Counted from the stretch's first letter, positions 1 through 8,728 are shown. The stretch is 64,000 nucleotides of DNA from Alphaproteobacteria bacterium (GCA_018823835.1 JAHJHT010000013.1:620001-684000); one strand, 5' to 3'. Notes: generated from the letters alone by a model not told the origin. Made by a program: numbers and translations.

Positions 1-71
1 ACACCAATGCGCCGGCGATGATGCTGGGCAGCAGATGCGCAGAGCTGGCATTGCAGGAAGCAACCGAATGA
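1..71 (+). CDS. 3' end of an unidentified upstream gene (partial)
   Basis: Reading from base 3, an open frame gives 22 residues (starting TNAPAMMLGSRCAEL) and stops with TGA at 69-71. The composition is protein-like, and the stop lies about 30 bp before the next start on the same strand, as expected for an upstream operon member. Too little remains to assign a family. It probably belongs to the same sugar-catabolic transcription unit, but that is inferred from position only. Confidence 0.45.
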   Translation, partial: TNAPAMMLGSRCAELALQEATE

Positions 72-101
72 CGATTGATGCAGAAGAAGTGGATCGGCAG
101 G

Positions 102-1157
102 ATGATTGAACGGTTCGGGTTCGGCGAGATTGACGGAGAGCCGGTCGAGGGCTTCACGCTGCGAAACAGCAACGGCTATGCAGCCAAGCTCATCAGTTTC
201 GGCGCACGTCTCACCGAGTTTCACATGCCCGACAGGGATGGAAACCTCGCGGACATCGTCCTGGGTTTCGACGATCTCGACTCATACATCGCGACGAACA
301 CCTACTTTGGCGCTACCTGCGGCCGCTATGGCAACCGCATCAAGGACGGTCAATTTGTCCTCAACGGAACGCCGTACCAGGTCGATCGCAACGAGGGCTC
401 GAACCACCTGCATGGCGGCAGCAACGGCTTCGACCGCAAGAACTGGACGGCCTCGGTCGACGAGGTCCGGAACACCGTCGTGTTTTCCATGGTCTCGCAT
501 GACGGGGAGCAGGGTTTTCCCGGCATGGTGTCGATGACCGCCACCTACCGTCTGACCGATGACAATGTCCTGGAAATCCGCATGCGCGGCACGACCGACC
601 AGACAACGATCCTGAACGCCGTCAATCACGCCTACTGGAATCTTGCGGGGCAGGGATCCGGCGACGTGCGCGACCAGGTCCTCCAACTCCATTCAGACTT
701 CTACACGCCGATCGATGCGGAACTGATCACCACCGGGGAAGTCCTGTCGGTCGCCGGCACGGCTTTCGACTTCCGGTCCGCCCATCCGATCGGCAGGGAC
801 ATCGACAGTCTGCAGGACGTTGGGACCGGAAGCCTGGTGGGCGGCGGCTATGACCACAATTGGTGCCTGAACGGGGCCGGGGTAGGCCTGCATGCCTGCG
901 CCCGCGTGGTCGACCCGGCCAGCGGCCGCGGCCTCGAGCTGAGCACGACCGAGCCGGGAGTGCAGTTCTACACGGGCGGCTACCTTGACGAGACGGTGAT
1001 CGGCAAGAAGGCAAAGCCCTACTGCCGGTTTGCCGGCTACACGTTCGAGACGCAGAAGTTTCCGAATACGCCGAACTTCGCCCATTTCCCGACCTGCGTC
1101 TTGCAGCCGGACGAAGTCTACGATCACCGGATGGAGTATCGCTTCTTCAACGCGTGA
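102..1157 (+). CDS. galM: aldose 1-epimerase (galactose mutarotase)
   Basis: This is a cytoplasmic mutarotase that interconverts alpha and beta anomers of an aldose, probably the pentose or galactose processed by the genes downstream. The family motifs are present: GRYGNRI at about residues 74-80, NHLHGG at 101-106, the catalytic histidine in NHAYWNL (about residue 176) and the catalytic glutamate in FETQKFPNTPN near the C-terminus. At 351 residues it has the usual length. I chose ATG at 102 because the family N-terminus begins right there; TTG at 75 and ATG at 78 would add eight or nine residues. It lies 81 bp before an SDR gene on the same strand, and a mutarotase suits a pathway whose dehydrogenase attacks one anomer. 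Confidence 0.9.
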   Translation: MIERFGFGEIDGEPVEGFTLRNSNGYAAKLISFGARLTEFHMPDRDGNLADIVLGFDDLDSYIATNTYFGATCGRYGNRIKDGQFVLNGTPYQVDRNEGSNHLHGGSNGFDRKNWTASVDEVRNTVVFSMVSHDGEQGFPGMVSMTATYRLTDDNVLEIRMRGTTDQTTILNAVNHAYWNLAGQGSGDVRDQVLQLHSDFYTPIDAELITTGEVLSVAGTAFDFRSAHPIGRDIDSLQDVGTGSLVGGGYDHNWCLNGAGVGLHACARVVDPASGRGLELSTTEPGVQFYTGGYLDETVIGKKAKPYCRFAGYTFETQKFPNTPNFAHFPTCVLQPDEVYDHRMEYRFFNA

Positions 1158-1238
1158 GAGATGCAACGGGCCGGACCACGGACACGCGACAGCGGTCCGG
1201 CCGCACCTGTTCCGCAGCATGACGATAGGAAATAGCCA

Positions 1239-1964
1239 ATGGGATTCGAAGGCAAGACGGTCCTGATAACGGGGGCCGGCAAGGGCATCGGCCGAGAGAC
1301 GGCGCGGCTGCTTGCCGGCAAGGGCGCAAGAATCGTCGCCCTGTCGCGCACCCAAGCCGATCTCGACAGCCTGCGGGATGAGATCGACTGCACCGCGATC
1401 GCGGTCGACCTCGCCGACGCCGACGCGGCACGCCGTGCAGCACTTGATGGCATGCCGGCGGACTGTCTCGTCAACTGCGCCGGCATCAACATCCTTGAGC
1501 CGTTTGTCGACGTGACCGTAGAGGCCTTCGACATGGTGCATGCGGTCAACACGCGCGCGGCGATGATCGTCGCGCAGGAATATGCCCGCGCGCGCATTGC
1601 GCTTGGCGGCGGCGGCGCCATCGTCAACGTCTCGAGCCTCTCCTCCTTCATCGGCTTCGACGACCATGCCTCCTATTGCGCATCGAAAGGGGCAATGGAC
1701 GCAATGAGCCGGGTGATGGCCAACGAACTCGGCAAGTCGGGCATCCGGGTGAACTGCATCAACCCGATCGTCACGATGACCGAACTTGCCGCCCGCGCCT
1801 GGAGCGACAAGGCCAAATCCGAACCCGTGCTTAACAGGATCCCGATCGGTCGCTTCGCCGAGACGATCGACATTGCCGAGGTCATCGCATTCCTGCTCAG
1901 CGACGCCGCGGCGATGATGAACGGCCTGTCCATTCCGTTGGATGGCGGCTTCCTTGTCCGCTGA
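1239..1964 (+). CDS. SDR oxidoreductase, L-xylulose reductase (DCXR)-like
   Basis: This is a short-chain dehydrogenase/reductase of 241 residues. The cofactor motif TGAGKGIG is at 11-18, the active site is Ser about 133 with YCASK at 146-150, and an NCAG motif replaces the usual NNAG. The stretch PFVDVTVEAFD, the NPIVTMT segment and the LNRIPIGRFAE segment follow dicarbonyl/L-xylulose reductase closely, so oxidation or reduction of a ketose/polyol pair such as L-xylulose/xylitol or L-arabinitol is likely. AGGAAA upstream of ATG 1239 can serve as ribosome binding site. Substrate and direction cannot be read from sequence; SDR subfamily assignment is moderately secure. Confidence 0.82.
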   Translation: MGFEGKTVLITGAGKGIGRETARLLAGKGARIVALSRTQADLDSLRDEIDCTAIAVDLADADAARRAALDGMPADCLVNCAGINILEPFVDVTVEAFDMVHAVNTRAAMIVAQEYARARIALGGGGAIVNVSSLSSFIGFDDHASYCASKGAMDAMSRVMANELGKSGIRVNCINPIVTMTELAARAWSDKAKSEPVLNRIPIGRFAETIDIAEVIAFLLSDAAAMMNGLSIPLDGGFLVR

Positions 1965-2242
1965 CGCCCATGGCCATAGCGGCAGGGTAAAAGTATGCAG
2001 GCACCTGGCATCCTGCTGCCGCAGGGCTCCTTGATGTTCCCATTGCGATCGGCTCGCGGGGGCGTCGAGGCATAGCGGTCGACGCTGGCCGAATGTTCGC
2101 CGCGCACGCAGCCGACGGCGATATAACTACCGCAGACTTCAGGCTTTCATCACGATCGGGATCGGTCGGGCCGCGCATCGGTCATCCCCGGGCCATGCGC
2201 GCCGCGACAGCCTTGACACATCGCGCCCGACCCATAACAACT

Positions 2243-2252
2243 ATCATATGAT
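2243..2252. promoter_or_regulatory. perfect 10-bp palindrome, possible GntR operator
   Basis: ATCATATGAT is a perfect palindrome in the only AT-rich patch of the 283-bp gap between the SDR and the GntR-family gene. It overlaps the first possible ATG (2248) of that regulator. A consensus TTGACA lies upstream at 2213-2218, but no -10 box sits at standard spacing; TATCAT at 2242-2247 could be a -10 for another -35. Autoregulation by the adjacent GntR protein is inferred from position. The rest of the gap shows nothing gene-like. Confidence 0.4.
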
Positions 2253-3060
2253 TAGTATGAAGAATGAAAAGTCGTTCAGCGTTGCCCGTGCTCACCGGAT
2301 GGTGATGCAGGGTCCGACCAGTAGTGCGCAGGCAGCGGGCGGACTGCACGCCTCCGTCGTCCAGCAGATCGGCATGCGCATCGTGCAGGGCGAATTCCTT
2401 CCCGGAGAAGTGCTTCCAACCGCCGACGATTCGAGCGAGATGCTGGGGGTCAGCCGCACGGTGTTGCGCGAGGCAATCAAGGTGCTTGCGGGCAAGGGCC
2501 TGGTCGAATCGCGGCCCAAGACCGGCACGCGGGTGCTGCCGCGAACGGAATGGAATTTCCTCGATCCTGACGTTCTTGCATGGCGCTATGCGGGCCCGAT
2601 CAACCCCGGCGACGTGCGCGCCCTGTTCGAGTTGCGGCGCGCCATCGAGCCGATGTCGGCTTCGCTGGCGGCCGAGCGCGCCACGCCGGAGCAGGTCGAA
2701 GAGCTGTTTGCGGCACTGAGCCAGATGGAAGCTGTCGGCGACGACGGAGAGCAGTTCGCCAAGCCCGACCTGGTCTTCCACCAGACCATCCTCCGGATGA
2801 CCGGCAATGAACTGATGGGATCGCTCGCGGCGCTGATAGAGACAGCGCTGATGATGAGCTTCCGGCCGTCCAACGACAACCCGCGCGGCCAGGTTCACTC
2901 GCTGCCGCTGCACCGGGAAGTTGCCGAGCGGATTGCAGCCAGAGACGCAGTCGGGGCGCAGCGGGCACTGATGGTGCTGCTCGACAATGCCGAGGAAGAC
3001 GTCCGCCTTGGCGTCGAAAACCTCAATCGAAAGCGCAGCAGGCGAGGGAGCGTGACGTGA
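2248..3060 (+). CDS. GntR-family (FadR/FCD) transcriptional regulator
   Basis: This regulator has an N-terminal winged helix (about residues 30-95; it contains LPGEVLPT and SRTVLREAIKVL and ends in the wing GLVESRPKTGTRV) and a C-terminal FCD ligand-binding domain (about 110-255) with FELRRAIEP and the histidine-bearing segments LVFHQTIL and LPLHREV. FCD regulators usually sense sugar acids or organic acids, which fits the dehydratase encoded next. Its stop codon overlaps the GTG start of the dehydratase by four bases, so the two are co-transcribed and it probably controls its own operon. Starts at 2248, 2257 or 2299 are all possible; none has a strong Shine-Dalgarno sequence. Confidence 0.88.
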   Translation: MISMKNEKSFSVARAHRMVMQGPTSSAQAAGGLHASVVQQIGMRIVQGEFLPGEVLPTADDSSEMLGVSRTVLREAIKVLAGKGLVESRPKTGTRVLPRTEWNFLDPDVLAWRYAGPINPGDVRALFELRRAIEPMSASLAAERATPEQVEELFAALSQMEAVGDDGEQFAKPDLVFHQTILRMTGNELMGSLAALIETALMMSFRPSNDNPRGQVHSLPLHREVAERIAARDAVGAQRALMVLLDNAEEDVRLGVENLNRKRSRRGSVT

Positions 3061-4784
3061 CCGGCAAGAAGCGTGCACTGCGTTCGGCAGCCTGGTTTGG
3101 CGGCGATGGCAAGAATGCCTTCATGCATCGCAGCTGGATGAAGAACCAAGGCATCCCCGACGACGAGTTTGACGGCCGCCCGGTCATCGGAATTTGCAAC
3201 ACCTGGTCCGAACTCACACCCTGCAACGCCCACCTGCGCGGCATCGCCGATCATGTGAAGCGCGGGGTCTACGAGGCCGGCGGCCTGCCGCTGGAATTTC
3301 CGGTGATGTCGCTGGGCGAGAGCAATCTGCGGCCGACCGCGATGCTGTTTCGCAATCTTGCCAGCATGGACGTCGAGGAGTCCATCCGCGGCAATCCCAT
3401 CGACGGGGTGATCCTCCTGGTCGGTTGCGACAAGACGACCCCCGCACTGCTGATGGGCGCGGCCTCCGCAAACCTGCCTACCATCGCCATCTCCGGCGGG
3501 CCCATGCTCAACGGCAAATATCGCGGCCAGGATATCGGATCGGGCACCCATGTCTGGAAGTTTGCCGAGGACGTGAAGGCCGGCCGAATGACTGTCGAAG
3601 CCTTCCTCGGGGCCGAGCAGGGCCAGAGCCGCTCGGCAGGCAGTTGCATGACGATGGGGACCGCCTCGACCATGGCCAGCATGGTCGAGGCGCTCGGCAT
3701 CGGCATGCCGGACAACGCGGCAATCCCAGCCGTCGATTCGCGCCGGGGCGTGCTGTCGCATCTGGCCGGCCGCCGCATCGTTGAACTCGTGCGCGACGAT
3801 GTGAAGATCGCTCAAATCCTCACCAGGCAGGCATTCGAGAACGCCATTCGCGTCAACGGCGCCATCGGCGGCTCCACCAACGCTGTCCTCCATCTCATCG
3901 CCATCGCGCGCCGGCTGGGCATCGACCTCAGCCTCGACGACTGGGACCGGCTCGGACGGGGCGTGCCGACGATCGTCGACCTGATGCCGTCGGGACGCTT
4001 CCTGATGGAGGATTTCTACTATGCCGGCGGACTCGCCCCTGTGATGGCCGCGCTCGACGATGCAGGCCTGCTGCATGGGCATGCCTTGACGGTCAACGGT
4101 AAGTCCATCGCCCAGAACATTGTCGATGCACCCAACTACAATACCGAGGTCATTCGGCCGATGGACAACCCGCTGACCCCGGAGGGCGGCATTGCCGTCC
4201 TGCGCGGCAACCTTGCGCCTGACGGCGCGGTGATCAAGCCGTCTGCGGCAACGCCGGCATTGATGCAGCACCGGGGCAAGGCCGTGGTGTTCGAGAACAT
4301 CGAACATTTCTATGCCCGCATTGACGACCCAGACCTCAATATCGACGCGAGTTCGGTCATGGTGCTCAAGAATTGCGGCCCGCGAGGCTATCCCGGCATG
4401 CCGGAGGTCGGAAACATGCCGATGCCCACCAAACTGCTGAAACAGGGCGTCTCGGACATGGTGCGTATCTCCGACGCCCGGATGAGCGGAACCGCTTACG
4501 GCACCGTCGTCCTGCACGTCGCCCCGGAAGCCGCGTCCGGCGGCGTTCTTGCGCTGGTGCGCGATGGCGACATCATCGAACTCGACGTCGCGGGCCGCCG
4601 GCTCGAACTCATGGTTTCCGATGCCGAACTGGCCTCGCGCAGGGCCGACTGGACGCCGCCCGTGGCGCCCGTTGGCGGCTACCAGAGCCTTTATGTCGAG
4701 AAGGTGCTGCAGGCCGATTCAGGCTGCGATTTCGACTTCCTCGTAGGCCGGCGCGATGCCGGCATTCCACGACACTCTCACTAG
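3057..4784 (+). CDS. IlvD/Edd-family aldonate dehydratase, L-arabinonate dehydratase-like
   Basis: This Fe-S sugar-acid dehydratase probably converts L-arabinonate (or D-xylonate/D-fuconate) to the 2-keto-3-deoxy acid. The three cluster cysteines are visible at about Cys56 (NTWSELTPCN), Cys124 (VGCDKTTP) and Cys197 (GSCMTMGTAST). Lys126 is the Mg-ligand lysine, and the catalytic serine lies in SDARMSGTAYG. Length (575) and the C-terminal DSH-like end (RHSH) match the Rhizobium L-arabinonate dehydratase type rather than biosynthetic IlvD. It starts with GTG, overlapping the regulator stop (GTGA), and is followed 11 bp later by a XylB-like dehydrogenase. The exact aldonate preference is inferred from family resemblance. 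Confidence 0.9.
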   Translation: MTGKKRALRSAAWFGGDGKNAFMHRSWMKNQGIPDDEFDGRPVIGICNTWSELTPCNAHLRGIADHVKRGVYEAGGLPLEFPVMSLGESNLRPTAMLFRNLASMDVEESIRGNPIDGVILLVGCDKTTPALLMGAASANLPTIAISGGPMLNGKYRGQDIGSGTHVWKFAEDVKAGRMTVEAFLGAEQGQSRSAGSCMTMGTASTMASMVEALGIGMPDNAAIPAVDSRRGVLSHLAGRRIVELVRDDVKIAQILTRQAFENAIRVNGAIGGSTNAVLHLIAIARRLGIDLSLDDWDRLGRGVPTIVDLMPSGRFLMEDFYYAGGLAPVMAALDDAGLLHGHALTVNGKSIAQNIVDAPNYNTEVIRPMDNPLTPEGGIAVLRGNLAPDGAVIKPSAATPALMQHRGKAVVFENIEHFYARIDDPDLNIDASSVMVLKNCGPRGYPGMPEVGNMPMPTKLLKQGVSDMVRISDARMSGTAYGTVVLHVAPEAASGGVLALVRDGDIIELDVAGRRLELMVSDAELASRRADWTPPVAPVGGYQSLYVEKVLQADSGCDFDFLVGRRDAGIPRHSH

Positions 4785-4795
4785 AAGGCGACTGC

Positions 4796-5572
4796 ATGAC
4801 CGGTGATATCGACAAGCCCGCGATCTACCCCAGCCTGAAGAGCAAAAGCGTCTTCGTCACGGGCGGCGGCTCCGGCATCGGCGAGAGCCTGGTGCGCCAT
4901 TTCTGTGCGCAGGGCAGCAACGTGGCGTTCGTCGACATGGCCGAGGCACCTTCGAAAGCACTTGTGAATGAGCTTGCCGCTTCGGGGAACGCGCCGGTCT
5001 TCATTTCCTGCGACCTGCGCGACATCGAGGCGCTGAGGTCGGCCGTGGCAAGCGCCGTTGCAACAAACGGACCGATCGACGTGCTGTGCAACAATGCGGG
5101 CAACGACGATCGCCACCAGACCGGAGACGTCACTGTCGAGTATTGGGATGACCGCATGGCGGTCAATGTCCGCCACCAGTTCTTCGCCGCACAGACCGTG
5201 CGCCCTTACATGAAGGCGCAGGGCGGCGGCTCGATCATCAATTTCGGTTCCATCACCTGGATGGTCGGCGATGCCGATTGCCCGGCCTACGTGACCTCCA
5301 AGGCCGCCATCTGGGGGATGACACGCGCCCTGGCACGCGAGTTCGGTCCCGAGCGCATTCGTGTCAATTGCATGGTGCCGGGTTGGGTCATGACGGAGCG
5401 GCAGATGCGGCTCTGGCTCGACGAGGCCGGCGAAAGGCAGATCGCGGAGCGCCAGTGTCTGCCTGACCGGCTGCAGCCTTCAGATATCGCCAGGATGGCC
5501 TTGTTCCTGGCCGCTGATGACAGCCGCATGTGCACGAGCCAGCAATTCATCGTCGACGGGGGTTGGATATGA
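4796..5572 (+). CDS. SDR aldose 1-dehydrogenase, XylB-like (D-xylose/L-arabinose dehydrogenase)
   Basis: This 258-residue SDR closely resembles Caulobacter XylB: it opens with AIYPSLK, has TGGGSGIG at 22-29, the distinctive NNAGNDDRH at 99-107, Ser152, and YVTSK at 165-169. The predicted reaction is NAD(P)-dependent oxidation of a pentose at C1 to the lactone/aldonate, the first step before the dehydratase encoded just upstream. No lactonase is encoded in this cluster, although two SMP30 lactonases lie 10 kb away. ATG 4796 is the natural start; upstream codons in the same frame lie inside the dehydratase gene. Its stop overlaps the next start by four bases (ATGA), showing translational coupling. 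Confidence 0.88.
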   Translation: MTGDIDKPAIYPSLKSKSVFVTGGGSGIGESLVRHFCAQGSNVAFVDMAEAPSKALVNELAASGNAPVFISCDLRDIEALRSAVASAVATNGPIDVLCNNAGNDDRHQTGDVTVEYWDDRMAVNVRHQFFAAQTVRPYMKAQGGGSIINFGSITWMVGDADCPAYVTSKAAIWGMTRALAREFGPERIRVNCMVPGWVMTERQMRLWLDEAGERQIAERQCLPDRLQPSDIARMALFLAADDSRMCTSQQFIVDGGWI

Positions 5573-6600
5573 AGACCGAGCATTCGAACGGCAGCGGCGC
5601 GATCCGTCTCGTCCAGTATCAGTCGTCAGACGGCGAGCGGCATGTCGGCCGGGTTTCGTCGGATGGCAACCAGCTGCATCCGCTGTCGGATACGGCCACG
5701 GTGATGGAACTCGCGGAGGCTGCGATCGACCGCGGCATTGATATTGCGAGCCTGGTCGAAGAGCGCAGCGGAACTGCGGCCGTCGACTACGATGAACTGC
5801 TGCGGCTGGGATTGGTGCTAGCGCCGCTTGATCATCCCGAACCGGCGCGTTTTCTTGTCACCGGCACGGGCCTGACACATACCGGCAGCGCCAGCGCCCG
5901 CAACCAGATGCATACGCTGACACACGGGGAGGGCGCGTCCGAGTCCGACTCGCTCAAGATCTTCCGCATGGGACTCGAGGGTGGCAAACCGGCCGATGGC
6001 GGCCTTGGGGTGCAGCCGGAGTGGTTCTTCAAGGGTGTCGGGACTTGTGTCGTTCCGCCGGGGGCAACGCTGCCGCTGCCCGCCTTTGCCAAGGCCGGGG
6101 CAGAGGAAGCCGAGATCGTCGGACTCTACATCAATGGACCCGACGGCCGGCCCTACCGGATCGGATATGCGCTCGGAAACGAGTATTCGGACCATCTGAC
6201 GGAGGCGGAAAACTATCTCTATCTCGCCCACTCCAAGTTGCGGGCCTGCTCGATCGGGCCGGAACTGCTGATCGGCGAGCTGCCGCAGGAAGTCCGCGGC
6301 AAGTCGCGTATCCGTCGCGACGGTGCGGTGATCTGGGAAGAGGAATTCCTGTCAGGCGAAGCCCACATGTCGCACTCGATCGCCAACCTCGAACACTACC
6401 ATTTTCGCTATCCGATGCACCGGCGGCCGGGCGACGTTCACGCCTACTTCTTCGGCGCCGCGGTGATGAGCTTCGCCTCCGGAGTCAAGACGGCACCAGG
6501 GGACGAGTACGAGATCGAAGCTGCGTTGTTCGGCAAGCCGCTTCGCAACCGCATGGAACTGGTGCCGGACGAGGGGCCGGTGCGGGTAACCCAGCTTTGA
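5569..6600 (+). CDS. AraD1/GguC-family FAA-fold 2-keto-3-deoxy-pentonate dehydratase
   Basis: This 343-residue protein has the fumarylacetoacetate-hydrolase fold in its C-terminal two-thirds, with GTGLTHTGSAS, the GLEGGKPADG loop, ALGNEYSDH and the SGEAHMSHSIANLEHYHF segment. Members of this AraD1/GguC group are linked to dehydration of 2-keto-3-deoxy-L-arabinonate to alpha-ketoglutarate semialdehyde, the step expected after the dehydratase at 3057. Caulobacter XylX, which does the xylose version, is also an FAA protein. It is translationally coupled to the XylB-like gene. A paralogue lies at 24205 (gguC). No alpha-ketoglutarate semialdehyde dehydrogenase is present in the window. The family is certain; the exact substrate is inferred. 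Confidence 0.82.
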   Translation: MKTEHSNGSGAIRLVQYQSSDGERHVGRVSSDGNQLHPLSDTATVMELAEAAIDRGIDIASLVEERSGTAAVDYDELLRLGLVLAPLDHPEPARFLVTGTGLTHTGSASARNQMHTLTHGEGASESDSLKIFRMGLEGGKPADGGLGVQPEWFFKGVGTCVVPPGATLPLPAFAKAGAEEAEIVGLYINGPDGRPYRIGYALGNEYSDHLTEAENYLYLAHSKLRACSIGPELLIGELPQEVRGKSRIRRDGAVIWEEEFLSGEAHMSHSIANLEHYHFRYPMHRRPGDVHAYFFGAAVMSFASGVKTAPGDEYEIEAALFGKPLRNRMELVPDEGPVRVTQL

Positions 6601-6724
6601 CTGTTGCCGACGGGCGCATTGAGACGTCGCAACTGGCTTGGGCGCGAAGCCTCGACCGGGCAATTTCCGGGCGAAAACCGGGAGCCGGTGCAGAGCGGTC
6701 CGATCCGCTCCAGGCTAGCCGAGA

Positions 6725-7402
6725 CTAGTCGAGCACGCCCATCAAGACATGATAGGCGCCGTCGATATCGGCGCGGATGGCTTCCTGAACCCTGTCCACG
6801 TCGCGCTCGCAGATTGCAGTGAACATCTCGCGGTGGTGCCTGTTCGAGGTCGAATAGTTCCCCGAGTCGTGCAGCATGTTGAAATAAGGGCTGATCTGCA
6901 GCCACAGGTTCTCAATGATCCTGAGCAGGTTCTCCGACTCGGAAGCGCGATAGATCGTGAAGTGAAATGCGTAGTTGGCGCGCAGGTAGGCCTTCACGTC
7001 GCCTGCCGCGTTGGCACCGTCGAGCGCCTCCAGCAACTGGCGCAGGCTCGCACGCAGCGCATCGTTGCAGCGTTCTGCCGCCCAGCCACCGGCGATTGCC
7101 TCGACCTCGAACCTGACGTTCCTGAGGTCGGACAGCCTTGCCCGGCTGAGCGCCGGAATGCCGATCGAGCGTCCGGACACGACGGTCAGTGCGTCGGCCG
7201 CCGACAGCCGCCGCAGCGCCTCGCGGACCGGCATCGGGCTGACCCCGAATGCATCGGCAAGGCTCTGAACAGTTACCATCTGTCCTGGCACGATGCTGCC
7301 GTCGAGGATCAGTTCGGTGACGCGCCGGAACACCTGATCCTGAAGTGTCTCTCGCGTCAGCGGGACGATGCTCGCCTTATTCTTCAATGCAGCCGATATC
7401 AA
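6725..7402 (-). CDS. GntR-family (FCD) transcriptional regulator of the divergent transport/BKACE operon
   Basis: This is a GntR regulator of the FCD class: a winged helix in the first 70 residues (GQMVTVQSLADAFGVSPMPV, then REALRRLSA) and an all-helical ligand domain with the metal-type residues in RANYAFHFTIY and SNRHHREMF. It is transcribed away from the sugar-binding-protein gene, so it is the obvious local regulator of that operon. No ATG occurs near the N-terminus. TTG at 7402 is preceded by GAGAGG at good spacing and gives 225 residues; another in-frame TTG lies at 7453. Its 3' end converges on the AraD1-like gene with a 124-bp gap. Confidence 0.87.
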   Translation of the reverse strand: MISAALKNKASIVPLTRETLQDQVFRRVTELILDGSIVPGQMVTVQSLADAFGVSPMPVREALRRLSAADALTVVSGRSIGIPALSRARLSDLRNVRFEVEAIAGGWAAERCNDALRASLRQLLEALDGANAAGDVKAYLRANYAFHFTIYRASESENLLRIIENLWLQISPYFNMLHDSGNYSTSNRHHREMFTAICERDVDRVQEAIRADIDGAYHVLMGVLD

Positions 7403-7492
7403 AACTGGACCTCTCGGGGGACCGGGAGAATTGCATGCAGCCTTCGTCGGCAAGCGTCAAGGACCATCGAAAATCGACTTCCCAATTTATCA

Positions 7493-7507
7493 TTGATCTT
7501 AGATCAA
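7493..7507. promoter_or_regulatory. inverted-repeat operator in the divergent gntR/ABC-transporter promoter region
   Basis: TTGATC-TTA-GATCAA is a perfect 6-bp inverted repeat with a 3-bp centre. Allowing one extra A, the symmetry extends outward as TCAT...ATGA. It is the most symmetric element in the 195-bp divergent region and has the size typical of FCD-type GntR operators. TTGATC also fits a -35 box, with a TACGGT -10 candidate 16 bp downstream (7515-7520) toward the binding-protein gene, so a bound repressor would block polymerase. The assignment to the regulator at 6725 is inferred. Confidence 0.6.
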
Positions 7508-7597
7508 ATGATGCTACGGTCCTTCGCATCGGATGGCAAGCGCGCTTTGGGAAGCAGGCCTGCTTGTCCGACAACCAGTTCCAGGGAGGAGTCTAAA

Positions 7598-8728
7598 ATG
7601 GCATTTGGTTCGAAAGCATTGCGGCTTGCGCTGCTGGCCGGAATGGCCGCGGGATCACTGTGCGCAAGCACGGCTGCGCAGGCGGCGGAGAAGTACAAGA
7701 TCTATCTGAGCATGAGCTTCATCGGCAATGACTGGCAGGCCGAGGCGGCCAACATGGTCAAGGCCATGGCCGCGCACAAGAGCATGGCCGACAAGGTTGA
7801 TCTGCAGGTGCAGGTCGCCGGTCCGAACGCCCAGCGCCAGATACAGCAGATCAACGCGATGGTGCAGGCCGGCGCGCAGGCGATCGTGATCTTCCCGATC
7901 TCGCCGACCGCCCTCAACCAGGTCGTCAAAAACGCCTGCGACAAGGGCGTCAAGGTGTTCGCCTACGACGCCGAGATCACCGAACCCTGTGCCTACAACA
8001 TCCATATCGACCAGGAAGAGGCCGGACGCGTCACCGCCGAGTGGCTTGTCGACAAGCTCGGCGGCAAGGGCGAGATCATCGCCATCACCGGTGTTCCGGG
8101 AACGTCGGTCGACGACCAGCGCACCAAGGCCGCCAAGGAAGTCTTCGCCAAGCACCCCGACATCAAGATCGTCGGCGAGGCCGTCGGCATGTGGAGCCAG
8201 GCAGTAGCGCGCACCGAACTCTCCAAGATTCTCGCGACCCGCACGTGGGACGACATAGACGGCCTGTGGATGCAGGTTGGCTGCTTCACCGCAAACGCCA
8301 TGCAGCTCGAAGCCGGCAAGACGCCGGCAGACCTTCTGCCCTGTGCGGGTGAGGGCGCCAATGGCGGCCGCATCCAGATGCTGCCGGAAGGCACGGAAGT
8401 GGAAGGCGCTTCGTCGCCCTATGCCCCGCTTGGCGCGCCGCGCATCTCGTACGCTTCGCCGCCCTATTCGGGTGCGCTGGCCCTGAAGCTCGCGGTCGAG
8501 GCACTGGAAGGCAAGGACGTTCCCAAGCTCACCGTCCTGCCGCTCCCTGTCGTGACCAGCGAGACGGTGAAGCTCTGCGAAGAGGGCACGTGGGACGAGA
8601 TGAAGGCCGGTTGCAACGCCTTCAAGCCCGCGCTCGTCAGCAATCCCGGATGGTTCGCATCGATCTTTTCGGACCAGACGCCTGAGGTCGGCCTGAACGC
8701 CGCGCTCGTCGGCCAGCCGGAAGACTAA
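7598..8728 (+). CDS. sugar ABC transporter periplasmic substrate-binding protein
   Basis: This 376-residue protein begins with a typical Sec signal peptide: a short basic start, the hydrophobic LALLAGMAAGSLCAS stretch and a probable cleavage after AAQA near residue 30. The mature part has the periplasmic-binding-protein type-4 fold (RbsB/LacI-like): YLSMSFIGNDWQAE, then INAMVQAGAQAIVIFPISP, a hinge with AYDAEI, and IHIDQEEAGRVTAEWL. It should bind a monosaccharide or sugar acid in the periplasm for the ATPase/permease encoded next. ATG 7598 follows a perfect AGGGAGGA Shine-Dalgarno. Cysteines such as those in CFTAN and LLPCAGEG are unusual for ribose-type binders and may reflect a special ligand. 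Confidence 0.92.
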   Translation: MAFGSKALRLALLAGMAAGSLCASTAAQAAEKYKIYLSMSFIGNDWQAEAANMVKAMAAHKSMADKVDLQVQVAGPNAQRQIQQINAMVQAGAQAIVIFPISPTALNQVVKNACDKGVKVFAYDAEITEPCAYNIHIDQEEAGRVTAEWLVDKLGGKGEIIAITGVPGTSVDDQRTKAAKEVFAKHPDIKIVGEAVGMWSQAVARTELSKILATRTWDDIDGLWMQVGCFTANAMQLEAGKTPADLLPCAGEGANGGRIQMLPEGTEVEGASSPYAPLGAPRISYASPPYSGALALKLAVEALEGKDVPKLTVLPLPVVTSETVKLCEEGTWDEMKAGCNAFKPALVSNPGWFASIFSDQTPEVGLNAALVGQPED

